Origin: an uncultured Clostridia bacterium
GTDB taxonomy: Bacteria; Bacillota; Clostridia; Oscillospirales; Oscillospiraceae
NCBI GenBank assembly: GCA_937907975.1
Contig: CALEQS010000200.1
Location: forward strand, 1-21,077
Direction: 5' to 3'
DNA: 21,077 nt
The position numbers were made by a program, and so were the translations under genes. A model generated the notes under the pieces. The model did no database searches. It was not told the origin of the DNA and saw only the letters and a list, made by a program, of their open reading frames with translations. Shown here piece after piece: positions 6,315 through 16,100 of this stretch. The first letter of the stretch is position 1. Every line of letters starts with the position of its first letter.

Positions 6315-6938
6315 TCAGGTCGTATGATCCGACGTATGAAATGTCTTTAAATTACCGGTCTTGCCACTGCGGCGCTCCAGCTCCTCCGCCAGATCATTCG
6401 CCGTAATGCCTTTGCAGATCATCATGACCATCAGGTGATAGAGCAGGTCACCGGTCTCCTCGGCAATCTTTTCGTCATTCTGATCTTTTCCCGCAATCAG
6501 CAGGAGTGCACAGGCCTCGCCGACTTTTTTCAGAATCTTGTCCAAGCCCTCCCGAAAGAGATAAGCAGTATAAGATTCTGCGCCATCGCTGTCCCGGCGC
6601 GTTTCAATAACCTGCATCAGGGCATCAAAGCTCTGTCCTTCTGTCTGACAGCGTCGGTTCAAATCGGCCATGACCGCCTCCAGCGTAACACCGGAGAAGC
6701 AGAGCAGGACCGTAACATGGTAGAGCACGTCGTTCAGCTCCCCTACCGTCTCCGCCTGATCGTCATTCTTTGCGGCGATGCACACCTCAAAGGTCTCCTC
6801 GCCGCATTTTTTCAGAATTTTATCCAATCCCTGGCCGTAGAGATAACTGGTATAGGACTTTTCTCCGCCGCCGCTCTTCCGGCGCTCCAACGCCACGGCG
6901 TACTGGTCGGCGATCGCCGTCTGTGCCCGGTTTGTCAT
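6315..6938 (-). CDS. hisE: Phosphoribosyl-ATP pyrophosphatase, tandem double-domain form
   Basis: Hydrolyses phosphoribosyl-ATP to phosphoribosyl-AMP and pyrophosphate, the second step of histidine synthesis. HisE proteins are usually about 90-110 residues; this one has 207 because the domain occurs twice (about residues 14-96 and 108-190). By hand alignment the copies agree at about 32 of 80 positions, sharing SYTxYL, GLDKILKK, GE, D-x-L-Y-H and a final RR. Copy one keeps the metal-binding residues E47, E48, E51 (EExxE) and E67, D70 (ExxD). Copy two keeps E141, E161 and D164 but has A142 and L145 where the other two glutamates should be. Copy one is therefore the likely catalyst and copy two perhaps a built-in dimer partner. 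The start overlaps the hisI stop (ATGA). Last gene of the his operon. Confidence 0.92.
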   Translation of the reverse strand: MTNRAQTAIADQYAVALERRKSGGGEKSYTSYLYGQGLDKILKKCGEETFEVCIAAKNDDQAETVGELNDVLYHVTVLLCFSGVTLEAVMADLNRRCQTEGQSFDALMQVIETRRDSDGAESYTAYLFREGLDKILKKVGEACALLLIAGKDQNDEKIAEETGDLLYHLMVMMICKGITANDLAEELERRSGKTGNLKTFHTSDHTT

Positions 6939-7260
6939 GTTTCCGCCTCCCAGATCGTATTGAAAAAGCAGCTGCGTGCGCCGGTATGGCAGGTCGGGCC
7001 GTCCGGCTCACAGAAATAGAGCAGGGTGTCCGTATCGCAGTCGGTGACCATCTTCTTTACATGGAGGAAGTTGCCGCTGGATTCGCCCTTGTTCCAGAGC
7101 TTCTGACGGGAGCGGCTCCAGAACCAGGCAGTATGGGTCTTGAGCGTCAGCTCATAGGCTTCTGCATTGGTAAAGCCCAGCATCAGCACCTCGCCGGTCT
7201 GCCAATGCTGGACAATAACCGGGATAAGGTCGGATTTCTGAAATAAGTCTTTTGTTTCGA

Positions 7261-7264
<4 letters not shown>
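6935..7264 (-). CDS. hisI: Phosphoribosyl-AMP cyclohydrolase
   Basis: Opens the purine ring of phosphoribosyl-AMP in the third step of histidine synthesis. The 109-residue stand-alone protein shows the family core: FWSRSRxKLWxKGExSGN (about 48-65), the magnesium-binding D75-C76-D77-T78-D79, and zinc-ligand cysteines C76, C92 and C99 within PTCHTGxRSCF. It is not fused to HisE, unlike in enterobacteria, but hisE follows immediately with an ATGA overlap. Its own start overlaps the hisF stop in the same way. Full family length, no oddities. Confidence 0.97.
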
Positions 7265-8024
<760 letters not shown>

Positions 8025-8025
<1 letters not shown>

Positions 8026-8744
8026 TACTGCTCCCCTCCCGTCCGAACCGCCTCAGCCAGATCAATAGTGCCGGCATAGTAGGCCTTGCCAATGATCGCG
8101 CCGTAAAGGCCCATCTCTGCAAGGCGCTCGATGTCCTGATTATTGGACACGCCACCGGAGGCCACGATCTGGCAGTCGACCGCGCTCTGAAGCGCACGCA
8201 GGCGCTCATAAGACGGGCCGGAAAGTGCGCCATCCGTCTCTATATCAGTGAAAATCAGTGTTTTGACACCGAGATCCTCCATCTGCTTTGCAAAGGCCAG
8301 ATAGTCCAGGCCGGAGTCCTCGATCCAGCCTGCGGTTTTGACTTTGCCGTCCTGCGTGTCCACGCCCACGGCGATACGCTCGCCATAGCGCTCGACGGCG
8401 GCGCGGACAAAGTCGGGATCTGTGACAGCGGCGGAACCAATGACTGCCCGCCAGACGCCCATGGCAAACACAGCCTCCAGATCTGCCATGCAGCGAATGC
8501 CGCCACCCAGCTCGATCTTCATGCCGGTCCTGTCTGCCACCGCCTTCACGATGGCGGAATTGACCCGCCGGCCGGACTTGGCCCCGTCCAGATCCACCAT
8601 ATGGATGTATTTGGCGCCTGCGGCGGCAAAGGCCTGCGCCGTGACGATGGGATTCTCCGCCACCTTATGCACAGTATCAAAGTCACCCTTCAAAAGCCGG
8701 ACGACCTTGCCGTCCTTCAAATCAATCGCCGGTTCAATAATCAT
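8025..8744 (-). CDS. hisA: ProFAR isomerase (phosphoribosylformimino-AICAR-phosphate isomerase)
   Basis: Isomerises ProFAR to PRFAR, the substrate of HisF. The 239-residue half-barrel-repeat protein resembles HisF in layout, with catalytic D8 (PAIDLKDGKVVRL) and D129 (VGVDT), phosphate-binding LGGGIR and IASGGVSN loops. The ATG at 8744 overlaps the hisH stop (ATGA). Length is normal for HisA. No sign of the dual HisA/TrpF (PriA) role can be judged by eye; the absence of trp genes here says nothing either way. Confidence 0.96.
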
Positions 8745-9349
8745 CGGTTCATCTCTCCAAAGTTTTTCAGCATGGCAAGCCCGATCTCGCCGCTCTTTTC
8801 CGGGTGAAACTGGGTGCCGAACACATTGCCGCTCTGCACGGCGGCCACCACCGAGGTGCCATAGTCGGTTCGGGCAATGACCTGAGACTCATCCTCCGCC
8901 ACAGCGCAGAAGGAATGGACGAAGTAAACGTAAGCGCCCTCATCAATGCCACGGAAAAGCGGAGAATCATTCTGAAAATGCAGCTCATTCCAGCCGATAT
9001 GAGGCAGTTTGAGCACAGTGTCGATCTTTTTGACACTGCCCTTGACGAAGCCGAGTCCCTTACAGGGACGCACCTCCTCGCCCCGTTCCAGCAGCAGCTG
9101 CATCCCAAGGCAGATACCCAGAATAGGCTTTCTTTCGCTCTCGGCGATCAGCACCTGATCCAGTCCCGGCCCGCGCAGCCTGTCGGCAGCGTCCGGAAAC
9201 GCACCCACACCGGGCAGAAGGATGGAATCCGCCAGCTCCAGCTCTTTGGCGTCACTGGTGATCTTTGTCTCAAGTCCCAGATAATGCATGGCATTGGACA
9301 CACTCATCAGATTGCCGACGCCGTAATCCACGATCGCGGTATAGCCCAT
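8741..9349 (-). CDS. hisH: Imidazole glycerol phosphate synthase, glutaminase subunit
   Basis: Class-I glutamine amidotransferase that supplies ammonia to HisF. The 202-residue protein has the full catalytic triad: C80 in GICLGMQLL, and H182 and E184 in FHPEKSG. It also shows the N-terminal DYGxGNL motif and the LPGVGAFPDA oxyanion-side segment. I chose the ATG at 9349 because the family sequence begins there (MGYTAIVDYG) and it overlaps the hisB stop (TGATG). The open frame extends further upstream but only as a shadow of hisB. Confidence 0.97.
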   Translation of the reverse strand: MGYTAIVDYGVGNLMSVSNAMHYLGLETKITSDAKELELADSILLPGVGAFPDAADRLRGPGLDQVLIAESERKPILGICLGMQLLLERGEEVRPCKGLGFVKGSVKKIDTVLKLPHIGWNELHFQNDSPLFRGIDEGAYVYFVHSFCAVAEDESQVIARTDYGTSVVAAVQSGNVFGTQFHPEKSGEIGLAMLKNFGEMNR

Positions 9350-9927
9350 CAGAGCACCCCCTTGGTGGAGGTCACGCCGCTTCCCTCGATCCTGATCGCG
9401 TCCTTGACCGCCAGACCAAAGGATTTGAAAAGTCCCTCGGTGATATGGTGTGCATTGACGCCGTAAAAGCACTTCTGGTGCAGGGTAATGCCCGCATTGT
9501 GGGCCACCGCCCGCATAAACTCCAGCGTCAGGCAGGAATCGTACTCACCAATGCGCTCCTGCGGCATTTCCGCATCAAAGGCCAGATAAGGCCGGTTGGA
9601 AAAGTCCAGTGCAGTGAAGGTGAGTGCCTCGTCCATGGGAACATAGGCAGAGCCGAAGCGGCGGATGCCCTTACGGTCGCCCAGCGCCTCGCGGATGGCC
9701 TGACCCAGCACAATACCGGTGTCCTCCACCGTGTGGTGGCCGTCCACATAGAGGTCGCCCTTGGCCGTGAGCTTCAGGCCAATGCCGGCATAGAAGCCAA
9801 AGGCAGTGAGCATATGGTCGAAGAAGCCGATGCCGGTATTGACCTGCACCTCTCCCCCGTCCAGATCCAGCTGAATGCTGATCTGGGTCTCTTTCGTATT
9901 GCGTTCGATCGTCGCAGTCCGAGCCAT
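9349..9927 (-). CDS. hisB: Imidazoleglycerol-phosphate dehydratase (monofunctional)
   Basis: Dehydrates imidazole glycerol phosphate to imidazole acetol phosphate, using manganese. The 192-residue protein has the GFFDHML motif (34-40), DGHHTVEDTG (62-71) and AHHITEG (159-165) whose histidines and glutamates bind the two metal ions. It lacks the histidinol-phosphatase domain found in enterobacterial HisB. I favour the ATG at 9927: GAGGAG lies eight bases before it. A GTG at 9936 in the same frame would overlap the hisD stop as ATGA-like GTGA, but it sits on top of the ribosome-binding site. This is the only his junction without a likely start/stop overlap (five-base gap to hisD). Confidence 0.96.
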   Translation of the reverse strand: MARTATIERNTKETQISIQLDLDGGEVQVNTGIGFFDHMLTAFGFYAGIGLKLTAKGDLYVDGHHTVEDTGIVLGQAIREALGDRKGIRRFGSAYVPMDEALTFTALDFSNRPYLAFDAEMPQERIGEYDSCLTLEFMRAVAHNAGITLHQKCFYGVNAHHITEGLFKSFGLAVKDAIRIEGSGVTSTKGVL

Positions 9928-9932
9928 AGCAG

Positions 9933-11210
9933 TCACTCCTCAAAGCGCACGCGGATGGAGTTTGCGTGTGCGGTCAGGTGCTCCGCCTCCGCAAAGGCGA
10001 TCACCTCATCATGGATGGGCTCCAGCGATGCGCGGTCAAATTCCAGCACGCTCATAGTCTTGAGGAAGCTGTCCACACTCAGCGGCGAGAAGAAGCGGGC
10101 CGTGCCGGAAGTGGGCAGAACATGATCCGGTCCGGCCAGATAGTCACCCAGCGGCTCGGGGGCCCAGGAACCCAGGAACACCGCGCCGGCATTCTTGATC
10201 TTGGGCAGGAGCGCACGGGGCTCTGCGGTGCAGACCTCCAGGTGCTCGGGGGCCACCTCATTGGCCAGCTCCACACAGCGCTCCAGACTGGGGCAGACAA
10301 TGACTGCACCGAAGTTCTTGATGGACTCCTCCATGATCTCGCTCCGGCTCAGATAACCGGTCTGGCGGATGATCTCCGCATCCACCTGCTGAGCAAGCTC
10401 CATGCTGGTAGTCAGCAGAATAGCGGAAGCCAGCCGATCATGCTCCGCCTGACTCAGCAGGTCAGCGGCCACATACTTGGCCTCGGCCGTCTCATCGGCG
10501 ATGACCAGCACCTCGGAGGGGCCGGCCACCATGTCGATGTCCAGCGTACCATAGGCCATGCGCTTGGCGGCGGCCACAAAGGCATTGCCCGGGCCCACCA
10601 GCTTATCCACCTTGGGAATAAAGCCCGCGCCGTAGGTCAACGCAGCCACAGCCTGCACGCCACCCAGACCGATCACCCGGTCCACGCCGGCGATCTTCGC
10701 GGCGGCCAGCACAGCGTTATTGAGGTTGGCGGTGGGCGGCGTGACCATAATGATCTCCTCCACCCCGGCCACCTTAGCCGGGACGGCATTCATCAGCACG
10801 GAGGAGGGATAGGCCGCCGTACCGCCGGGAACATAGATGCCCACGCGGGTCAGGCCGCGCACCACGCGTCCCACCCGGCCGCCGTCAGGAGAGGTCCACT
10901 CTATGGTCTTGGCCAGCAGGTGCTCATTATAATCCCGGATATTGGCCGCGGCGTGCTCCATCGCGCGGATGAGCTTGGCGTCGCAGGATGCATAGGCCGC
11001 AACCAGCTCCTCTCTGGTAAACTCACGGGGCGCAGCCTTGTCTAACTTCAGCGAATACTCCTCCACAGCCTCATAGCCCCGCTGACGCACATCCTCCATG
11101 ATGGCGGCGGCAGAGCGGGTGATCTCCTCACCCACGGCGGCGGAACGGGAACGCAGATCGACGATCAGAGCTTTTTCCTGAACGCCGTCGGCGGTAACGA
11201 TCTGGATCAT
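9933..11210 (-). CDS. hisD: Histidinol dehydrogenase
   Basis: Zinc-dependent enzyme that oxidises histidinol to histidine in two NAD-dependent steps, the end of the pathway. The 425-residue protein has the expected ligands and catalytic residues: Q254 and H257 (SQAEHDRLAS), E322 and H323 (APEHLE), D356 in GDY, and H415 (LTAHANSIR), plus VGPGNAFVAAAKR and DMVAGPSE. The ATG at 11210 follows GGGAG and overlaps the hisG stop (ATGA). The frame is open for ten more codons upstream, but those lie inside hisG and are not family-like. Confidence 0.97.
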   Translation of the reverse strand: MIQIVTADGVQEKALIVDLRSRSAAVGEEITRSAAAIMEDVRQRGYEAVEEYSLKLDKAAPREFTREELVAAYASCDAKLIRAMEHAAANIRDYNEHLLAKTIEWTSPDGGRVGRVVRGLTRVGIYVPGGTAAYPSSVLMNAVPAKVAGVEEIIMVTPPTANLNNAVLAAAKIAGVDRVIGLGGVQAVAALTYGAGFIPKVDKLVGPGNAFVAAAKRMAYGTLDIDMVAGPSEVLVIADETAEAKYVAADLLSQAEHDRLASAILLTTSMELAQQVDAEIIRQTGYLSRSEIMEESIKNFGAVIVCPSLERCVELANEVAPEHLEVCTAEPRALLPKIKNAGAVFLGSWAPEPLGDYLAGPDHVLPTSGTARFFSPLSVDSFLKTMSVLEFDRASLEPIHDEVIAFAEAEHLTAHANSIRVRFEE

Positions 11211-11851
11211 AGTGCTTTCTCCCTCAATTCTGCTTCGCATTTCCCGATAAAATCAAGGATCTGCGTCTTATAAAGTTTCATGCTGGCGGTATTGACGATG
11301 AGCCGGGCAGAGACATCCGCCACGGTCTCGATGGGCACCAGGCCATTGGCTTTCAGCGTCGCACCGGTCTCCACGATGTCCACGATGGCGTCGGTCAGGC
11401 CGAGGATGGGTGCCAGCTCCACGGAGCCCTCGATTTTAATAATATCTACATCCATACCCTTATTGGCAAAGAAGCGTTTGGCCACATTGGGGTATTTGGA
11501 TGCAATGCGGCGGGTCTTATAGCCCTTATAGAAGTCCGTGCCCTCCTTGACAGCCAGCGCAAAACGGCACCGGCCAAAGCCCAGGTCGAGCACCTCGTAA
11601 AAGGAGCCTCCCTTTTCCAGAATGGTGTCCTTGCCCACAATGCCCAGATCGCAGACGCCCTGTTCCACATAAGTGATGACGTCCGGCGCTTTGGAGAGCA
11701 CCGCATCCAGCGGATAATTCGGGATCTCGTGGATGAGCCGGCGGCCCGGGTTCCGCACCGGGGTGGTGTCCAGCCCCATCTGGTCAAAGAGGTCCATGGA
11801 TTTATCCAGCAGTCTGCCCTTGGTAATGGCGATTCTCAAGCGATCACTCAT
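11207..11851 (-). CDS. hisG: ATP phosphoribosyltransferase, short catalytic form
   Basis: Joins ATP and PRPP in the first committed step of histidine synthesis. At 214 residues it is the short form, lacking the C-terminal regulatory domain and needing HisZ, which is encoded immediately upstream. Recognisable are the N-terminal IAITKGRL (7-14), DLGIVGKD (68-75) and the PRPP-binding ETGATLKANGL (161-171). Histidine feedback would have to act through the HisG-HisZ complex. The ATG at 11851 overlaps the hisZ stop (ATGA), which should help make the subunits in step. Confidence 0.97.
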   Translation of the reverse strand: MSDRLRIAITKGRLLDKSMDLFDQMGLDTTPVRNPGRRLIHEIPNYPLDAVLSKAPDVITYVEQGVCDLGIVGKDTILEKGGSFYEVLDLGFGRCRFALAVKEGTDFYKGYKTRRIASKYPNVAKRFFANKGMDVDIIKIEGSVELAPILGLTDAIVDIVETGATLKANGLVPIETVADVSARLIVNTASMKLYKTQILDFIGKCEAELREKAL

Positions 11852-13020
11852 GCTCCCACCGTCCTTTCACCCTGACTGTCCAGCACCAGCACATGGGGTA
11901 TCCCCTTTTCCCGCGCCAGCGCAAGCGTCAGCTCCAGGCTGGCACAGGGAGACAACTCGCAGGTACCGTCCGGGCGGCGGTCCACTTCGGCGATGGCCCG
12001 GGAGAGCTGGCTGAGTTCATAATAAATAACAGTGTCCACCACCGGGTCCGGTACATCAGGAAGGCAGGCGGCGACGGCGTCCACGTCCACAGCGAAGCCG
12101 GTGGCCTGCGCCGGACGGCCGAACGCCTCCAGCAGGCGGTCATAGCGGCCGCCGGAGAGGACCGCCGTTCCGGCGCCCTCCACATAGCCCCGGAACACCA
12201 CGCCGGTATAGTAGTCGATCTGGTGCACCAGGCCGAGATCAAAACGGACGTACTGGCCGTAACCGGCCTGCTCCAGCAGCTGGTAAAGGGTGCGCAGATA
12301 GGCGATGGTGCCCTCTTCCCCGCTGCCCAGCGCTTCGGCCTCGTCCAGCACTTCCACGCCGCCGAAGAGGTAGGCCAGCTGATTCAGCGCGGCGCAGGCG
12401 GGACGGTCGCTGTAATCAGCCAGAAACGCCCGCAGCGCGGCAAAGTTCTTGCCCTCGATCAGTGCGCGGATCTGCTCTGCAGTCTCGTCGTCGATCTTCA
12501 TCTCGCTGGCCAGCGCCCGGTAGATCCCGGCGTGGCCGATCTCGATATGGAAGTTCTTCAGCCCGCAGGAGCGCAGAGAGTCAACCGCCATGCAGATCAT
12601 TTCCAGATCCGCCCGGACACCCCGGGCCCCGATCAGCTCCACGCCGCACTGGGCAGCCTCGCCGTCCACACCGTGGTTGGCATCGCTGGAGCGGTAGACG
12701 TTCTGATTGTAGTAAAAGCGCTGCGGCAGAGGAATGTCCTTCAGCTTGGTCGCCGCCACGCGGGCGATCGGAATGGTGCATTCCGGCCGCATGACGCAGA
12801 TCTTGCCGGAACGGTCGATCACCTTGAGCATGGACTCCTGCGGAATGGCACAGCCGCCGGTGACAAAGGAGTCGTAGAACTCCACCTCCGGGGTGATGAT
12901 CTCCGCATAACCGCGGCGGCTGAAGAGGTGTGTCAGCTGGGACTGCACCTGCCGGCGCTCCCGGCACTCGCTGAACAGCCGATCCCGGGTCCCCTCCGGG
13001 GTGTATGGAATGAATTTCAT
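11848..13020 (-). CDS. hisZ: ATP phosphoribosyltransferase regulatory subunit
   Basis: Histidyl-tRNA-synthetase paralogue that forms a complex with short HisG and carries histidine feedback control; it does not charge tRNA. The 390-residue protein begins TPEGTRD, has the class-II-like RPECTIPIAR (78-87), and the late LGLVHQIDYYTGVVFRGY segment and GGRYDRLL typical of this superfamily. It ends shortly after the catalytic-like fold and lacks the HisRS anticodon-binding domain. First gene of the his operon; ATG 13020 follows AAAGGGGG. It is adjacent to hisG rather than near hisS, which supports HisZ over HisRS. Confidence 0.95.
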   Translation of the reverse strand: MKFIPYTPEGTRDRLFSECRERRQVQSQLTHLFSRRGYAEIITPEVEFYDSFVTGGCAIPQESMLKVIDRSGKICVMRPECTIPIARVAATKLKDIPLPQRFYYNQNVYRSSDANHGVDGEAAQCGVELIGARGVRADLEMICMAVDSLRSCGLKNFHIEIGHAGIYRALASEMKIDDETAEQIRALIEGKNFAALRAFLADYSDRPACAALNQLAYLFGGVEVLDEAEALGSGEEGTIAYLRTLYQLLEQAGYGQYVRFDLGLVHQIDYYTGVVFRGYVEGAGTAVLSGGRYDRLLEAFGRPAQATGFAVDVDAVAACLPDVPDPVVDTVIYYELSQLSRAIAEVDRRPDGTCELSPCASLELTLALAREKGIPHVLVLDSQGERTVGA

Positions 13021-13041
13021 GGGCGATAGGCCCCCTTTACT

Positions 13042-13053
13042 TTAGTACACTAA
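13042..13053. promoter_or_regulatory. Candidate his operator over the predicted transcription start
   Basis: TTAGT-AC-ACTAA is a palindrome of two 5-bp half-sites with a two-base centre. Its centre falls at the expected start of transcription of the his promoter just upstream. The octamer ACACTAAT continues as ACACTACC and ACTCTAAA, a degenerate 8-bp period through 13047-13070. TrpR-like HisR/YerC repressors have been proposed for Firmicute his genes; whether this matches their motif I cannot confirm. Confidence 0.4.
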
Positions 13054-13054
13054 T

Positions 13055-13083
13055 ACACTACCACTCTAAAACAATCCTGTCAA
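13055..13083 (-). promoter_or_regulatory. Promoter of the histidine operon
   Basis: On the minus strand a perfect TTGACA (13078-13083), a 17-bp spacer ending in TGG (extended -10) and TAGTGT (13055-13060). It lies in the 127-base gap between the polC stop and the hisZ start. The -10 is weak but the -35 and TG element are good. No convincing terminator for polC was seen upstream of it, so some read-through from polC is possible. Confidence 0.6.
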
Positions 13084-13147
13084 TAGGGAATACTGCACAG
13101 CTTTAAAGTGAAACTCAGATCATCTTTTTATACTGCGAAATATCTGC

Positions 13148-16100
13148 TCAAAACAGGGTGATCTGACTGGTATCCGGGATGCCGTCCAGCGCCCCCATGA
13201 ACTTGAGCTGGTCGATATGGGCCTTGGAAACCTTGGGACAGGCGTTGGAAAACTCCTCAATGGAGATGAACTCCCGTCCCTTGCGCGCCTCTACAATGGA
13301 CAGCGCCGCAGATTCGCCCAGGCCGGGACAGGCCGTGAACGGCGGGATCAGGGCATTGTTCTCCTTGTCCACGATAAACCGGGTCGCATCGGATTTATAG
13401 AGGTCCATCTTCGCCATCTGGAACCCGCGCAGATAATACTCATAGAACACCTCAAGGGTGACCAGCATATCCTCCTCCACGGCGGCGGGCTTTTCCTTTG
13501 CCTCGATCTCCTTCATCTTATTGCGGCAGACCTCCATGCCCAAACACATACAGGTGGCGTCAATAGCCTTCGCGCGGATGGAGAAGAAGGCGGCATAGAA
13601 GGCCAGCGGCTCATGCACCTTGAACCATGCGATACGGAAGGCCATCATAACATAAGCCGCCGCATGGGCCTTCGGGAACAGGTAGCCGATCTTGGCCAGA
13701 GAGTCGATATACCAGTCGGGTACATTGTGCTCCTTCATGGTCTCCACCCAGCCGTCCTGAAAGCCGCCCTTTTTGACCTTGCCCTTACGGACGGCCTCCA
13801 TGATATTGAAGGCCGTCAGAGGTTCCACGCCCTGATCCATCAGATAGAGCATGATGTCATCGCGGCATCCCACAGTGGAGTCAACGGTGGCGGTGCCGGA
13901 GACGATCAAATCCCGGGCGTTGCCCAGCCACACGTCGGTGCCGTGGGAGAAGCCGGACAGACGGATCAATGTGTTGAACTGGGTGGGCTGGGTGTCCATC
14001 AGCATTCCGCGGGTGAATTTGGTGTTGAACTCCGGGATGGCCACGGCACCGGTGGGGCCGAGAACCGGGTCATTTTCAAAGCCCAGTACCTTGGAGGACG
14101 TAAAAATGGACAGGGTGTCCTTGTCATCCAGTGGGATCTGCTGTGGATCCACACCAGTGATGTCCTGAAGCATACGGATCATGGACGGATCATCATGGCC
14201 CAACATATCCAGCTTCAGCAGGTTGTCCTCCATAGAGTGGTATTCAAAGTGCGTGGTGACGATGTCGGTATTGGGATCGTCCGCCGGGTGCTGGACTGGA
14301 CAGAAATCGTAGATCTCCATATCGCCGGGAATGACGATCATGCCGCCGGGGTGCTGACCGGTGGTGCGCTTGATGCCCACGCAGCCCTTGGCCAGCCGGT
14401 TGATCTCCGCCGTGGGGGCGTGGATGCCCCGCTCCTCCAGATATTTTTTCGCATAGCCAAAGGCGGTCTTTTCCGCCACGGTACCCACCGTCCCAGCACG
14501 GAACACATGGCTCTCGCCGAACAGTTCAAAGGTGTAGCGGTGGGCCTTGGCCTGATATTCGCCGGAGAAGTTCAGATCAATATCCGGCATCTTCTTGCCG
14601 CCGAAGCCTAGGAAGGTCTCAAACGGGATATTAAAGCCGTCCTTAATGTACTTTGTGCCGCAGACCGGGCACCATGCGTCCGGCATATCCGCACCGCAGC
14701 CGTAATTCTTGCCCGCTTCAAAATCGGAGTGCTTGCACTTCGGGCAGCGGTAATGGGCGGCCAGTGAGTTGACCTCCGTAATACCGGAGAAGAAGGCGAC
14801 GATGGAGGAGCCGACGCTGCCTCGGGAGCCGACCAGATAGCCGTGCTCCAGTGAGTTCTGCACCAGCTTCTGGGCAGACATATAAATGACATCGTATTTA
14901 CGCTCGATAATGCCGGGCAGTTCCAGATCGATTCGATCCTGCACGATCTGAGGCAGCTTCTCGCCGTAGAGCTCGTGGGCCTTGGAATAAACCAGATATT
15001 CCAGCTCCTTGTCCGAGTCCTTCAGCTTGGGCGCAAACAGCTTCTTGGGCAGGGGCGGAATGGTATCCACCCACTTGGCAATGCGGTTGGGATCCTCCAG
15101 GACCACCTTGCGGCAGTCCTCCTCCCCCAGATAGCCGAACTCCTCCAGCATCTCGTCCGTGGTCTTGAAATAGATGGGCAGAGGGGAGTCTGCGTCCTTG
15201 AACTGCTTGGATGTCAGCAGGATGTGGCGGTAGATCTCGTCCTCCGGGTCCATGAAATGGACGTCGCCAGTGGCGCACACCGGCTTATTGAGCGCCTTGC
15301 CCAGCGCCAGAACCGTGCGGTTGAAATCCCGCAGCTCCTCCTCGCTCTCCACGATGCCCTCACGGAGCATATACATATTATTGCAGATGGGCTGGATCTC
15401 CAGATAATCGTACCACGAGGCGATACGCATCAGCTCATCCCAGCTCTTGCGGTCCACAATGGCCCGGAACAGCTCGCCCGCCTCGCAGGCAGAGCCGATG
15501 ATGAGGCCCTCCCGGTTTTCGTTGATAAGGCTCTTGGGCATGATGGGAAAACGCTTGAAATGCTCCAGGTGGGCCAGAGAGATGAGCTTATAAAGATTGC
15601 GCAGGCCGGTCTGGTTTTTCGCCAGCACAATCAGGTGGTTTGCACTGCGCCGCTTTCCGCCGCCGCTGCCCGCACCGGCGCGCAGGGTACGCATGGCAGG
15701 GTTGATCTGCTGGAGCGTTTTGACGCCCATGTCGTTCAGATTGCGGTAGAGCGGCACCAGCATATAGGCCACTGTGGCGGCATCATCGGATGCCCGATGG
15801 TGATTAAAGGCCGGCAGATCCAGATACTCCGCCACCACATCCAGCTTATATTTACCCAGCTTGGGCAGGAGATTCTGGCAGAGGATCAGTGTATCCAGAC
15901 TGGAATTATGGAAGGGACGGCCCATGCGGCGGCACCCCTCCGAAATAAAGCCCATGTCGAACTCCGCGTTATGGGCCGCCAGCGGGCGGTCCCCCACCCA
16001 GTCAAGGAACAGACTGAGTCCCTCCTCCTGGCCGGGCGCATCAGCCACCATATCATCGGTGATGCCGGTCAGCTCTACGATCTGTCGCGGGATGGGCTTG

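Noticed and set aside
6315..6938. Tandem HisE as an assembly duplication artefact
   Set aside because: The two copies differ at about 60% of residues, so the duplication is old and not a sequencing or assembly repeat.
11848..13020. Histidyl-tRNA synthetase as alternative for hisZ
   Set aside because: No anticodon-binding domain, and it is translationally coupled to a short hisG that requires HisZ.
13021..13147. Possible T-box leader or intrinsic polC terminator before hisZ
   Set aside because: The space from promoter to hisZ is far too short for a T-box and the conserved T-box sequence is absent. No stable hairpin with a T-run follows the polC stop.
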